Shown here piece by piece: positions 36,366 to 45,152 of a stretch of 45,514 nt of DNA; the stretch's first letter is position 1; each line of letters begins with the position of its first letter. The stretch is taken from positions 1 to 45,514 of the forward strand of contig NZ_MIEK01000026.1 of the NCBI RefSeq assembly GCF_001742285.1, given 5' to 3'. The notes beneath the pieces are model-generated. The model had not been told where the DNA came from. It did no database searches and worked only from the letters and a program-made list of their open reading frames with translations. This DNA is from Enterococcus rivorum. GTDB lineage: Bacteria > Bacillota > Bacilli > Lactobacillales > Enterococcaceae. A program made the position numbers and the translations under genes.

Positions 36366-37733
36366 ATGATTTTAAAAACAAAATTATTTGGTAAAGTCTA
36401 TCAATTTGAGTCTGTAATGGATGTTATGGCTAGAGCCAATGAAGAAAAATCTGGAGATCGTTTAGCTGGAGTTGCAGCGGTATCCTCAGAACAACGAGTA
36501 GCAGCTAAAGTAGTGTTAGCACAACTAACGATGGAGGATTTATTCAACAATCCGGCTGTCCCTTATGAAGATGATGAAGTAACAAGAATTATTATTGATG
36601 ATGTCAATCAACGTGCGTATAATCGCATTAAGCATTGGACAGTAGAAGAGTTAAGAGAGTGGATTTTAGATTTTAAAACAACAGATTATGATATTAAACA
36701 AGTTGCTAGAGGGTTGACTTCTGAAATGGTAGCAGCAGTAGCAAAATTAATGTCTAACTTAGATTTAATTTACGCAGCTCAAAAAATAAAAATTATTAAA
36801 ACAGCTAATACAACGATTGGTGAAGAAGGACGCTTCTCAGTACGTCTACAACCAAATCACCCAACGGATGATGTTGATGGAATTATGGCTAGTTTAATGG
36901 AAGGATTATCTTATGGTATTGGCGATGCAGTAATCGGTCTTAACCCAGTAGATGATTCAACTGAAAGTGTTAAACGTATTCTTCATAAATTTGAAGAATT
37001 TAGAAATGAGTGGGAGATTCCTACACAAACATGTGTATTAGCTCATGTTAAGACACAAATGGAAGCGATGAGACAAGGTGCACCAACTGGCTTGGTCTTC
37101 CAATCAATTGCTGGTTCAGAAAAAGGAAACACAGCTTTTGGTTTTAACGCTAATGACATTGCGGAAGCGAAACATCTAGCGTTACAACAAGGTCAAGTAG
37201 CTGGACCAAATGTAATGTATTTCGAAACGGGTCAAGGGTCTGAATTATCTTCAGATGCTCATTATGGCGTTGACCAAGTAACGATGGAAGCAAGATGTTA
37301 CGGGTTTGCTAAACGTTTTGATCCATTCATGGTAAATACAGTAGTTGGTTTTATTGGACCTGAATATCTATATGATTCAAAACAAGTCATTCGTGCAGGT
37401 TTAGAAGATCACTTTATGGGTAAATTATCTGGAATTTCAATGGGCTGTGATGTTTGTTATACAAATCATATGAAAGCAGACCAAAATGATGCTGAAAACC
37501 TATTAACCTTGCTAGGAACAGCAGGTGTAAACTTTGTGATGGGGATTCCTCATGGAGATGACGTTATGTTGAACTACCAAACGACCGGTTATCACGAAAC
37601 AGCAACAATTCGTTCAATGTTAAACAAACGTCCAATCAAAGAATTTGAAGAATGGATGGAAAAAATGGGCTTCATGGCAAACGGACAATTAACCGATTTA
37701 GCTGGTGATGCTTCTGTATTCTTAAAAAAATAA
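36366..37733 (+). CDS. eutB: Ethanolamine ammonia-lyase large subunit EutB
   Basis: 455 residues, usual length. TIM-barrel catalytic subunit with substrate- and cobalamin-contacting residues; recognisable stretches are AKLMSNLDLIYAAQKI, RLQPNHPTDDVDGIMASL, GLNPVDDSTESVKRIL and MGIPHGDDVMLNYQTTGYHE. AAAGGAGGC precedes the ATG. With EutC it converts ethanolamine to acetaldehyde and ammonia using AdoCbl. No targeting helix is visible on this subunit. Confidence 0.98.
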   Translation: MILKTKLFGKVYQFESVMDVMARANEEKSGDRLAGVAAVSSEQRVAAKVVLAQLTMEDLFNNPAVPYEDDEVTRIIIDDVNQRAYNRIKHWTVEELREWILDFKTTDYDIKQVARGLTSEMVAAVAKLMSNLDLIYAAQKIKIIKTANTTIGEEGRFSVRLQPNHPTDDVDGIMASLMEGLSYGIGDAVIGLNPVDDSTESVKRILHKFEEFRNEWEIPTQTCVLAHVKTQMEAMRQGAPTGLVFQSIAGSEKGNTAFGFNANDIAEAKHLALQQGQVAGPNVMYFETGQGSELSSDAHYGVDQVTMEARCYGFAKRFDPFMVNTVVGFIGPEYLYDSKQVIRAGLEDHFMGKLSGISMGCDVCYTNHMKADQNDAENLLTLLGTAGVNFVMGIPHGDDVMLNYQTTGYHETATIRSMLNKRPIKEFEEWMEKMGFMANGQLTDLAGDASVFLKK

Positions 37734-37749
37734 GGGAGTGAAAACGTAA

Positions 37750-38667
37750 ATGGTGGATAAAAATGATATCAAATCCATGATTGTCTCAATTTTAGAAGAA
37801 ATGACTGAAACAAAAAGTAGTTCTTCAACAGTACCTTCAACAAGTGAGTCTATCCAGACTCAGCCAAATACGAATCAAACACAAGTAGAAGACGGTATGA
37901 TTGATGATATAACTGAAGTGAATATTCGTAAACAATTTTTAGTACCAAACCCAGCAGATCGTGAAGGCTACTTGAAAATGAAAGAAAAAACACCTGCGCG
38001 CTTAGGTTTATGGCGTAGTGGTCCACGTTACAAAACACAATCTATGTTGCGTTTTAGAGCAGACCATGCAGCAGCTCAAGATGCAGTTTTCTCTTATGTT
38101 CCTGAAGAGTTAATTAAAGAGATGAATTTCGTTGATGTCGCAACTAAATGTCGTGATAAAGATGAATATGTCACTCGTCCAGATTTAGGACGTCAATTTG
38201 ATGAAGCGAACACTGAAAAAATTAAAAACAATGTTAAGCTAAATCAAAAAGTTCAAATTGTTGTTGGAGATGGATTAAGTTCAGCAGCAATTGGTGCCAA
38301 CATTAAAGAAATTTTACCTTCAATTAAACAAGGACTTAAAATGTTTGGTTTAGATTTTGACGAAAAATCAGTTATTTTTATCAAGCACGCTCGTGTTCCT
38401 GCAATGGATCAAATTGGTGAATTAACAGGTAGTGAAGTTATCTGCTACCTAATTGGTGAAAGACCAGGGCTAGTTACCGCAGAATCGATGAGTGCCTATA
38501 TTGCTTATAAACCAACTGTCGGAATGCCAGAAGCAAGAAGAACAGTTATTTCAAATATTCACAAAGGTGGTACACCAGCTGTTGAAGCTGGCGCGTATAT
38601 CGCTGAATTGATTCACAAAATGCTAGAACACAAAAAATCTGGTATTGATTTAAAAGAAGCAGAATAA
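37750..38667 (+). CDS. eutC: Ethanolamine ammonia-lyase small subunit EutC
   Basis: 305 residues. Residues 1-18 ([17 protein letters not shown]) form a short amphipathic helix followed by a Ser/Thr/Gln-rich linker to about residue 50. This is the layout of a compartment-targeting peptide. The catalytic body has [35 protein letters not shown], and [20 protein letters not shown], involved in AdoCbl binding. GGGAGTG lies before the ATG, 16 bases after eutB. Confidence 0.97.
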   Translation: MVDKNDIKSMIVSILEEMTETKSSSSTVPSTSESIQTQPNTNQTQVEDGMIDDITEVNIRKQFLVPNPADREGYLKMKEKTPARLGLWRSGPRYKTQSMLRFRADHAAAQDAVFSYVPEELIKEMNFVDVATKCRDKDEYVTRPDLGRQFDEANTEKIKNNVKLNQKVQIVVGDGLSSAAIGANIKEILPSIKQGLKMFGLDFDEKSVIFIKHARVPAMDQIGELTGSEVICYLIGERPGLVTAESMSAYIAYKPTVGMPEARRTVISNIHKGGTPAVEAGAYIAELIHKMLEHKKSGIDLKEAE

Positions 38668-38682
38668 GGAGGTTTTTCACGA

Positions 38683-39336
38683 ATGAAGAATGAACGTTTA
38701 GGAGCAAGTGTATTAAGTGTTAAAGTTATTTCAAATGTTGCCCCTTCTATGGCCAAAGCTTTAGGTTTAGGACCAGAACACCGCAGCTTAGGTCTAATAA
38801 CTTCTGACTGTGATGATGTAACATACGTTGCTTTGGATGAAGCAACAAAAGCAGCCGCAGTTGAAGTTGTTTATGCTAAAAGTTTTTATGGTGGAGCTGC
38901 AAATGCTTCAACAAAACTTGCTGGTGAAGTAATCGGAATTTTGGCAGGACCTAGTCCAGCCGAAGTAAAAAGTGGATTAGCAGTAGCGGTGCAGGAAATT
39001 GAAAGTGGTGCAAGTTTTTATAGTGCCAATGACGATAATTCAATTCCCTATTTTGCTCACTGTGTGTCACGTACAGGAACTCATTTATCAAAAGAAGCGA
39101 ACATCGAAGAAGGATCAGCAATCGCTTATCTAATTGCTCCTCCTTTAGAAGCAATGTATGGCATGGATGCAGCACTAAAAGCTGCTGATGTTGAGGTTGC
39201 TGCATTTTATGGCCCTCCATCAGAAACAAACTTTGGTGGCGGACTTCTAACTGGAAGTCAATCAGCTTGTAAAGCAGCTTGTGATGCATTTGCAGATGCG
39301 GTTATTATGGTTGCTGAAAATCCGACAAATTATTAA
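38683..39336 (+). CDS. eutL: BMC shell protein EutL
   Basis: 217 residues, a tandem BMC domain protein forming trimers with a gated pore. Visible: LGASVLSVKVISNVAPSMAK, LGLITSDCDDVTYVALDEAT, the second domain starting around GSAIAYLIAPPLEAMYGMD, and EVAAFYGPPSETNFGGGLLT near the end. AAGGAGG precedes the ATG. 15 bases after eutC. Confidence 0.96.
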   Translation: MKNERLGASVLSVKVISNVAPSMAKALGLGPEHRSLGLITSDCDDVTYVALDEATKAAAVEVVYAKSFYGGAANASTKLAGEVIGILAGPSPAEVKSGLAVAVQEIESGASFYSANDDNSIPYFAHCVSRTGTHLSKEANIEEGSAIAYLIAPPLEAMYGMDAALKAADVEVAAFYGPPSETNFGGGLLTGSQSACKAACDAFADAVIMVAENPTNY

Positions 39337-39354
39337 GGGATGTGAAAAAGCGCT

Positions 39355-39813
39355 ATGTTAGAAGCTTTAGGAATGATTGAAGTTACAGGTTATCTAGGCG
39401 CTATTAGCTCAGCTGATGCAGCATTAAAAGCGGCAAATGTGACGCTTTTACGATCTGAAAAAGTTCAAGGTGGTATTACAACCGTTCAATTGATCGGTGA
39501 TGTAGCTGCAGTGACTGCTGCAGTTGATGCTGGGAAAGTTGTTGCTGAAAGCTTAGGCTGCTTTAGAGCAAGTCATGTGATTCCGAGAATGGATATTGCT
39601 ACACAAGCCATTTTATTGGATGTCAAAGAAAAGCCAATGACAGAAAGTGTAGTCTCTGAATCAGTAGAACAAGCGAAGGAACAGATTACTGCTCAAGTAG
39701 AAGAATTAAAAGCTGAAATAGTAGAAGAAGTAATCGAAAAAACTCCTGCTAAGAAAAAAGAAAATAAACCAAAAGAAGCAAAGAAAACAACGAAAAAGAA
39801 CAATAAGAAGTAG
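39355..39813 (+). CDS. BMC shell protein with lysine-rich C-terminal tail
   Basis: 152 residues. Residues 1-~90 are a single BMC domain (LEALGMIEVTGYLGAISSAD, AALKAANVTLLRSEKVQGG, SHVIPR). They are followed by an acidic helix (ESVEQAKEQITAQVEELKAE) and a strongly basic tail (from TPAKKKENKPKEAKK to KKNNKK). Position and build recall EutK, which in enterics is a BMC domain with a C-terminal nucleic-acid binding domain, but the tail here is unrelated to that HTH. It may bind nucleic acid, membrane or cargo. GGGATGTG is upstream, 18 bases after eutL. Confidence 0.85.
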   Translation: MLEALGMIEVTGYLGAISSADAALKAANVTLLRSEKVQGGITTVQLIGDVAAVTAAVDAGKVVAESLGCFRASHVIPRMDIATQAILLDVKEKPMTESVVSESVEQAKEQITAQVEELKAEIVEEVIEKTPAKKKENKPKEAKKTTKKNNKK

Positions 39814-39827
39814 TAGGGGGCTGACAA

Positions 39828-41288
39828 ATGGTCACATTAGATAAAGATTTAGCATCTATCCAAGAAGTGAGAGACTTACTTAAAGCTGCAAAAGAAGCTC
39901 AAAAAACATTGGCTAAAATGTCTCAAGAGCAAATTGATCGAATTTGTGAAGCAATCGCGTCTGCCGCTTATAACAATCGTGAAAAACTAGCTAAGATGGC
40001 AAGTGAAGAAACTGGTTTTGGGATTTGGCAAGACAAGATAGTAAAAAATAGTTTTGCTTCAAAATTTGTGTGGGATTACATCAAAGACATGAAGACGGTT
40101 GGAATTATTAATGAAGACAACGATAAAAAAGTGATTGATGTAGCTGTACCAGTAGGAGTTGTTGCTGGTTTGATTCCATCCACAAATCCAACATCAACGG
40201 TTATTTACAAAGCATTGATTTCTATTAAAGCAGGAAATGCGATTGTCTTCTCTCCACATCCAAATGCATTAAAAGCAATTTTGGAAACAATTAACATTAT
40301 TTCTGAAGCTGCTGAAAAAGCTGGCTGTCCTGCTGGTGCGATCAGTTGTATGGTTAAACCAACAATGCAAGGAACAGCTGAATTAATGAAGCATGATGAT
40401 ACTTCACTAATTTTAGCTACGGGTGGTTCAGCAATGGTAAAAGCGGCTTATTCATCAGGAACACCTGCAATTGGGGTTGGACCTGGAAATGGCCCAGCAT
40501 TTATTGAAAAAACAGCGAATATTCCGTTAGCAGTTAAACGTATTTTAGATTCTAAAACATTTGACAATGGAACAATTTGTGCATCAGAGCAATCAATTAT
40601 TGTTGAAACATGTAACAAAATTCAAGTTATTGATGAACTGAAAAAACAAGGAGCTTATTTCTTATCTTCAGAAGAATCAGCTCAATTAGAAAAATATATT
40701 ATGCGCCCAAATGGCAGCATGAACCCGCAAATTGTAGGTAAATCTGTTCAAGCAATTGCACAGCTAACAGGATTAACTGTACCAGCAGATGCCCGAGTGT
40801 TGATTGCTGAAGAAACAAGAGTAGGACACAAAGTTCCTTATTCAAGAGAAAAATTAGCACCAATTTTGGCTTTCTATACAGTTAATAATTGGGAAGAAGC
40901 TTGTGAACTAGCAACTGACATTTTGTATCAAGAAGGTGCAGGACACACTATGATGATTCATTCTCAGGATGATAAAGTAATCCGTGAGTTTGGTCTTAAA
41001 AAACCAGTTTCTCGTGTATTAGTAAACACACCTGGTGCTTTAGGTGGTATTGGTGCTACAACAAATATGGCTCCAGCGTTAACTTTAGGCTGTGGTGCTG
41101 TAGGCGGTAGCTCGACTTCAGACAATATTAGTCCAGAAAACTTATTTAATGTTCGTAGAATTGCTTACGGTGTTCGCGAATTAGAAGATTTAAGAGAAAC
41201 GGGTACTACACCAATTACAACAACTTCAATCAATGAAGATCAATTGGTAGATACATTAGTCGAACGTATTTTAGCTAAGTTACAATAA
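39828..41288 (+). CDS. eutE: CoA-acylating acetaldehyde dehydrogenase EutE
   Basis: 486 residues. NAD binding and catalysis: GVVAGLIPSTNPTSTVIYKA, IVFSPHPNALKAI, IGVGPGNGPAFIEK and the nucleophile Cys in FDNGTICASEQSIIVE. It turns acetaldehyde into acetyl-CoA. The last ~20 residues (INEDQLVDTLVERILAKLQ) form an amphipathic helix similar to the N-terminal helix of the PduL-type enzyme downstream, so the compartment signal is probably at the C-terminus. TAGGGGGC precedes the ATG. Confidence 0.96.
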   Translation: MVTLDKDLASIQEVRDLLKAAKEAQKTLAKMSQEQIDRICEAIASAAYNNREKLAKMASEETGFGIWQDKIVKNSFASKFVWDYIKDMKTVGIINEDNDKKVIDVAVPVGVVAGLIPSTNPTSTVIYKALISIKAGNAIVFSPHPNALKAILETINIISEAAEKAGCPAGAISCMVKPTMQGTAELMKHDDTSLILATGGSAMVKAAYSSGTPAIGVGPGNGPAFIEKTANIPLAVKRILDSKTFDNGTICASEQSIIVETCNKIQVIDELKKQGAYFLSSEESAQLEKYIMRPNGSMNPQIVGKSVQAIAQLTGLTVPADARVLIAEETRVGHKVPYSREKLAPILAFYTVNNWEEACELATDILYQEGAGHTMMIHSQDDKVIREFGLKKPVSRVLVNTPGALGGIGATTNMAPALTLGCGAVGGSSTSDNISPENLFNVRRIAYGVRELEDLRETGTTPITTTSINEDQLVDTLVERILAKLQ

Positions 41289-41323
41289 TATTTTTTATAA
41301 ATATTTTGTATATAAATTTGACT

Positions 41324-41377
41324 CCTTAATAAATTGTTTATTGAGGAAAAAGACTTTACAGACATGGGCTTCCATGA
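41324..41377 (+). other. Tandem hairpins in the eutE-eutM spacer
   Basis: TCCTTAATAAA-ttg-TTTATTGAGGA (41324-41348, 11 bp with one G-T pair) and CATGG-gctt-CCATG (41364-41377). Neither is followed by a T run, so they are not terminators. They could be RNA processing or stabilising elements ahead of the major shell gene. Confidence 0.6.
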
Positions 41378-41416
41378 TCACAAAAAAATTAAAAAAACTC
41401 TAGGAGGAATTACATT

Positions 41417-41695
41417 ATGAACGCAAATGCATTAGGAATGATCGAAACAAAAGGATTAGTAGGAGCAATTGAAGCAGCAGATGCTATGGTTAAAGCAGCA
41501 AACGTAACATTAATTGGTAAAGAACAAGTAGGTGGCGGATTAGTTACAGTAATGGTACGTGGTGACGTAGGCGCTGTTAAAGCAGCCGTTGATGCAGGTG
41601 CAGCAGCAGCAGAACGCGTTGGCGATCTATTATCAGTTCACGTTATTCCACGTCCTCATACAGAAGTTGACGCAATTTTACCTCCAACAAAATAA
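41417..41695 (+). CDS. eutM: Major BMC shell protein EutM
   Basis: 92 residues, the canonical BMC hexamer protein: [20 protein letters not shown], then [18 protein letters not shown], then [20 protein letters not shown] and [16 protein letters not shown] precedes the ATG. It has longer untranslated spacers on both sides (128 and 166 bases) than any other gene of this operon, each with stable hairpins, which fits separate control of a protein needed in many copies. Confidence 0.97.
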   Translation: MNANALGMIETKGLVGAIEAADAMVKAANVTLIGKEQVGGGLVTVMVRGDVGAVKAAVDAGAAAAERVGDLLSVHVIPRPHTEVDAILPPTK

Positions 41696-41716
41696 GCATT
41701 AAATAATGAACAAGGT

Positions 41717-41810
41717 TGAAGGAAAAAGATTCGATAGTAATAGCTGAAATAGTAAGAAGACGGTCTCCTTTGATTTCACTTAAAATGTTACTTGAAAACT
41801 TTTTCCTTCA
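41717..41810 (+). other. Long-stem structure in the eutM-pduL spacer
   Basis: TGAAGGAAAAAG (41717-41728) is perfectly complementary to CTTTTTCCTTCA (41799-41810). The enclosed 70 bases can form a further TGAAAT/ATTTCA stem. There is no T run at its end. A structured RNA, possibly protecting the eutM mRNA 3' end. Confidence 0.6.
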
Positions 41811-41861
41811 CTCTTTCAATAGGCTATTTTAGAAAAATTTTGGGTAGAGGTGAACAAAGAA

Positions 41862-42491
41862 ATGAACGAACAATTGATAGATAATCTAGTAGATCAGGTC
41901 GTTGCTAAAATAAATGAAGAGCGCGGCTTTCTAGTAGAAGCCAGTGGACGCCATGTCCATTTATCTCAAGAGCATATTGATGCATTGTTTGGAAAAGGCT
42001 ATCAGTTAACGATTGATAAGTATTTATCTCAACCTGGACAATATGCAGCAAAAGAACGTGTAACCATTTTAGGACCAAAAGGCGCTCTACATAACGTTGT
42101 TATTTTGGGACCTGCTCGTTCAGCTTCACAAGTGGAAATTTCTGCAACAGATGCATTACCATTAGGTGTAAAAGCACCTGTACGTGAAAGTGGCGATATC
42201 GAAGGAACACCAGGAATCGTCTTGATGAATGGAAGTAAAACAGTTACCCTTGAAAAAGGACTTATCGTTGCTAAAAGACATGTTCATGTCTCTGCGGCAG
42301 ATGCTATAAAAATGAATGTCGCTCAAGGTGACATCGTGAAAGTTCGTATAAACAGTGAACAACGCTCATTGATTTTTGATGATGTAGTCATTAGAGTAAG
42401 TGATAAATTTGTGACAGCAATGCACATTGATTATGATGAAGCAAATGCTTGTTCATTTAAAAAAGGAACTCGCGGTTATATTGTAAAGTAG
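41862..42491 (+). CDS. pduL: PduL-type phosphate acyltransferase (EutD function)
   Basis: 209 residues from ATG 41862 (GAGGTG upstream); the GTG at 41850 lies within that ribosome site. An N-terminal amphipathic helix NEQLIDNLVDQVVAKINEE looks like a compartment-targeting peptide. Two PduL repeats follow, each with metal-binding His: VEASGRHVHLSQEHIDALFG and AKRHVHVSAADAIKM; also VTILGPKGALHNVVILGPAR. It makes acetyl phosphate from acetyl-CoA and frees CoA. PduL replaces the unrelated EutD of enterics. Confidence 0.95.
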   Translation: MNEQLIDNLVDQVVAKINEERGFLVEASGRHVHLSQEHIDALFGKGYQLTIDKYLSQPGQYAAKERVTILGPKGALHNVVILGPARSASQVEISATDALPLGVKAPVRESGDIEGTPGIVLMNGSKTVTLEKGLIVAKRHVHVSAADAIKMNVAQGDIVKVRINSEQRSLIFDDVVIRVSDKFVTAMHIDYDEANACSFKKGTRGYIVK

Positions 42492-42500
42492 GGACTAATG

Positions 42501-43124
42501 ATGAAAACTGTTGATTTTGATAGATTAGTAGAGAAAATTACAGATAAAGTAATGGAAAGACTAGCAATAATGGAACCGAATCATAAGATTAAGGTTTTAG
42601 GAAATAACCAAGAACTGATTTCTTCTGATTTCTTCATTGGTTTTCAAAAAATGCAACAGGCATCTTCTTCAAGTGCAGTAATCATTACAGAACTTTCTTT
42701 TGAAAATCTAGTTAATTGTATGCAATTTCAGCCTGTTAACGACTTTGAGAAAGAAATCATTGAATCCATAAAAGCAGGAAAAGAATTACTAGTTATAAAA
42801 GAGGGTCGTACGTACTTATCATTACTGACTTCAGGAAAATATGCATTAAAGCAAAAAATTCAGGAACTTGAATATGAATTTTACCGTTATGGTGGAAAAT
42901 TTATTTCACTTTCTGAGTTGAAACAACCCGCTTTTGCAAGCCACAATTCGCTTGAGAATAAAACTTTTACTCATAAAAAATACTTAACTGTCAAAGATAT
43001 TCTTGAAAATAAGCTAGATGCTCAAGCAACGATTGAGATTTCAAAAGAAACTGTTTTAACTGACTATGCGAAAGAGTACGTTCGTGAGAAAGAAATAAAG
43101 ATTATTCAAGCAAATGAGAAATGA
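42501..43124 (+). CDS. eut-associated protein of unknown function
   Basis: 207 residues from ATG 42501 (AGGGA 6 bases upstream; ATG 42498 also in frame). It starts with a helix, DFDRLVEKITDKVMERL, resembling targeting helices of the neighbouring enzymes. The middle is hydrophobic alpha/beta (ELSFENLVNCMQFQPVNDFE, EIIESIKAGKELLVIKEG), and the C-terminus reads VREKEIKIIQAN. Firmicutes eut operons often carry a gene of this size here, annotated only as an ethanolamine utilisation protein. No catalytic motif is visible. It starts 9 bases after pduL. Confidence 0.75.
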   Translation: MKTVDFDRLVEKITDKVMERLAIMEPNHKIKVLGNNQELISSDFFIGFQKMQQASSSSAVIITELSFENLVNCMQFQPVNDFEKEIIESIKAGKELLVIKEGRTYLSLLTSGKYALKQKIQELEYEFYRYGGKFISLSELKQPAFASHNSLENKTFTHKKYLTVKDILENKLDAQATIEISKETVLTDYAKEYVREKEIKIIQANEK

Positions 43125-43133
43125 GGGATTAAG

Positions 43134-43397
43134 ATGTTCATCGGACGAGTAAAAGGTAGTTTATGGGCAACGAGAAAAGATGAAAAATTGAACGGCTTGA
43201 AATTCTTAGTCGTTGAATTAGATGAATACAACGGACCTCAAAATTCCATTGTAGCCGCTGATAATGCCGGTGCTGGTCTAGATGATCTTGTCTTGATTTC
43301 AACTGGTAGTTCAGCTAGAATGTCGTTGGATAACCCTGACATTCCAGTTGATGCAGTCATTGTCGGTATTATTGATTCTGTAGAAATGAACGAATAA
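43134..43397 (+). CDS. eutN: BMC vertex protein EutN
   Basis: 87 residues of the EutN/CcmL family, which forms the pentamers that cap the shell corners. Signature MFIGRVKGSLWATRKDEKLN, then KFLVVELDE, the AADNAGAGLDDLVLISTGSS segment, and DAVIVGIIDSVE. GAGGGATT is upstream, 9 bases after the preceding gene. Confidence 0.96.
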   Translation: MFIGRVKGSLWATRKDEKLNGLKFLVVELDEYNGPQNSIVAADNAGAGLDDLVLISTGSSARMSLDNPDIPVDAVIVGIIDSVEMNE

Positions 43398-43417
43398 TGA
43401 AGTGGGATGTGAAGTGA

Positions 43418-44509
43418 ATGAGTATCAATGAAGTGATTATGTACATTATCGCTTTTTTTATGGTATTGGGTGCCATCGATAAATGTTTGGATAACAAATT
43501 TGGGTTAGGCGAACAGTTTGAAGAAGGAATCATGGCGATGGGGTCACTAGCTCTGTCGATGGTCGGGATTATCACGTTAGCGCCAGTTTTAGCTAATGTG
43601 TTAAAACCAGTTGTTGTGCCATTATATACAGCACTAGGAGCTGACCCATCAATGTTTGCGACAACTTTGTTAGCAAATGACATGGGTGGTTTTCCATTAG
43701 CAATGCAGTTAGCGCAAGATCCTCAAGCTGGACTTTTTGCTGGAGCTATATTAGGCGCAATGATGGGACCAACAATTGTATTTACAATTCCTGTAGCGCT
43801 AGGAATTATAAAAAAAGAAGACCAAAAATATTTAGCAACAGGTGTTCTATCAGGAGTAATTACAATTCCAATTGGTTGTTTCTTCGGCGGTTTAGTGGCA
43901 GGATTCCCAGTTGTTATGATTTTGAAAAACTTAGTACCAATTTTATTAGTTGCAGTTTTAATTATGGTCGGTTTGTGGCTAAAACCTGATGCAATGATTA
44001 AAGGATTTACTATTTTCGGTAAATTTGTTGTTATTGTGGCTATTGCAGGATTAGTTTTAGGCGCTTTACAATTATTAGTAGGGGTAACAGTGATTGAAGG
44101 AATTACTCCTGTAACTGAAGGTATCGAAGTTGTTGGTGGAATTGCCTTAACCTTAGCTGGAGCTTTCTGTCTAGTGTTTGTAATTACCAAATTATTTAAC
44201 AAACCACTAATGAAACTTGGTAAATTATTAGGCATGAATGAAGTGGCAGCAGCAGGTATGGTTGCGACTTTAGCAAATAGTATTCCAATGTTCCAAATGA
44301 TGAAAGATATGGATCCAAGAGGTAAAATCATCAATGTAGCCTTTGCTGTTTCAGCAGCCTTTGTTTTAGGTGATCATTTAGGCTTTACTGCTGGCGTTGC
44401 CAAAGAAATGATCTTCCCAATGATGGTAGGAAAATTAATTGGTGGAGTTACTGCTGTTTTGGTAGCGATGTTTATGGCAAACCGCATGTTGAAAAAAGAA
44501 GCGAAATAG
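43418..44509 (+). CDS. eutH: Ethanolamine permease EutH
   Basis: 363 residues, highly hydrophobic, with about ten or eleven membrane segments. Recognisable stretches: NEVIMYIIAFFMVLGAIDKC, FGLGEQFEEGIMAMGSLAL, LLANDMGGFPLAMQLAQDP, GAILGAMMGPTIVFTIPVA and MVATLANSIPMFQMM. Required for ethanolamine uptake where the external concentration or pH is low. GGGATGTG precedes the ATG. Confidence 0.96.
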   Translation: MSINEVIMYIIAFFMVLGAIDKCLDNKFGLGEQFEEGIMAMGSLALSMVGIITLAPVLANVLKPVVVPLYTALGADPSMFATTLLANDMGGFPLAMQLAQDPQAGLFAGAILGAMMGPTIVFTIPVALGIIKKEDQKYLATGVLSGVITIPIGCFFGGLVAGFPVVMILKNLVPILLVAVLIMVGLWLKPDAMIKGFTIFGKFVVIVAIAGLVLGALQLLVGVTVIEGITPVTEGIEVVGGIALTLAGAFCLVFVITKLFNKPLMKLGKLLGMNEVAAAGMVATLANSIPMFQMMKDMDPRGKIINVAFAVSAAFVLGDHLGFTAGVAKEMIFPMMVGKLIGGVTAVLVAMFMANRMLKKEAK

Positions 44510-44519
44510 GTGAGAATGA

Positions 44520-44975
44520 ATGGAAAATTTAAGTAAAGAAGCAATTCGAGCGCTTGTTCGTGAAGTGCTGACAGAACAATTACTTTCCTCTGCTGATTGT
44601 ACAAAAAAAGTAGATCCTAGTGGTGTCTTATCTGTAAAACTACCTCAATTAGATGTTTCAGAAGAAGATCGTCTTGATACAGGAAATCCAGCTCATAAAG
44701 TTTATTGTAAAGATTTAGTAACTCTTGATGAAAGTCCACGTTTAGGCTGTGGGTTAATGGTCATGGAAGATACTACTTTTGATTGGCTTTTGGAGTATGA
44801 TGAAGTAGATTATATTATCGAAGGACAATTAGATGTCATTATTGACGGTCGAGTGATTTCAGCTGGACCAGGAGAAATCTTGTTGATTCCTAAAAGTAGT
44901 AAAATCCAATTCTCTGTAAAAGGAAAAGCTAGATTTGTTTATGTAACATATCCAGCCGATTGGCAGCAACAATAA
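44520..44975 (+). CDS. eutQ: EutQ-type cupin protein
   Basis: 151 residues, shorter than enteric EutQ (~230). Residues 1-22 (ENLSKEAIRALVREVLTEQ) again form a probable targeting helix. A cupin core follows: GCGLMVMEDTTFDWLLEYDE, VDYIIEGQLDVIIDGRVISA, GPGEILLIPKSSKIQFS. Enteric EutQ has been reported as an acetate kinase; whether this short form has that activity is unknown. Last gene of the operon, before a terminator. Confidence 0.9.
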   Translation: MENLSKEAIRALVREVLTEQLLSSADCTKKVDPSGVLSVKLPQLDVSEEDRLDTGNPAHKVYCKDLVTLDESPRLGCGLMVMEDTTFDWLLEYDEVDYIIEGQLDVIIDGRVISAGPGEILLIPKSSKIQFSVKGKARFVYVTYPADWQQQ

Positions 44976-44987
44976 TCAATAGTGAAA

Positions 44988-45030
44988 ATGGTTCAGAAAG
45001 TTAGGTAGACTGATTTTTTGAACTATTTTT
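44988..45030 (+). terminator. Terminator of the eut operon
   Basis: ATGGTTCA (44988-44995) pairs with TGAACTAT (45019-45026, one G-T pair), followed by TTTT. Confidence 0.7.
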
Positions 45031-45112
45031 GTACATAGAAAATGTTCTCTTTGAGGTAAAAACTATAAGAAAACAAATACTCTACTAGTATTTCGAGAAA
45101 ATCTATCCGTTA

Positions 45113-45141
45113 TTGACTTTACAAGAATAAATTTATATAAT
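45113..45141 (+). promoter_or_regulatory. Strong promoter downstream of eutQ
   Basis: TTGACT (45113-45118), a 17-base spacer and TATAAT (45136-45141). The start of the transcript would fall just before the ANTAR hairpins. No gene starts between here and the window end. Confidence 0.85.
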
Positions 45142-45152
45142 ATGGATAAATG

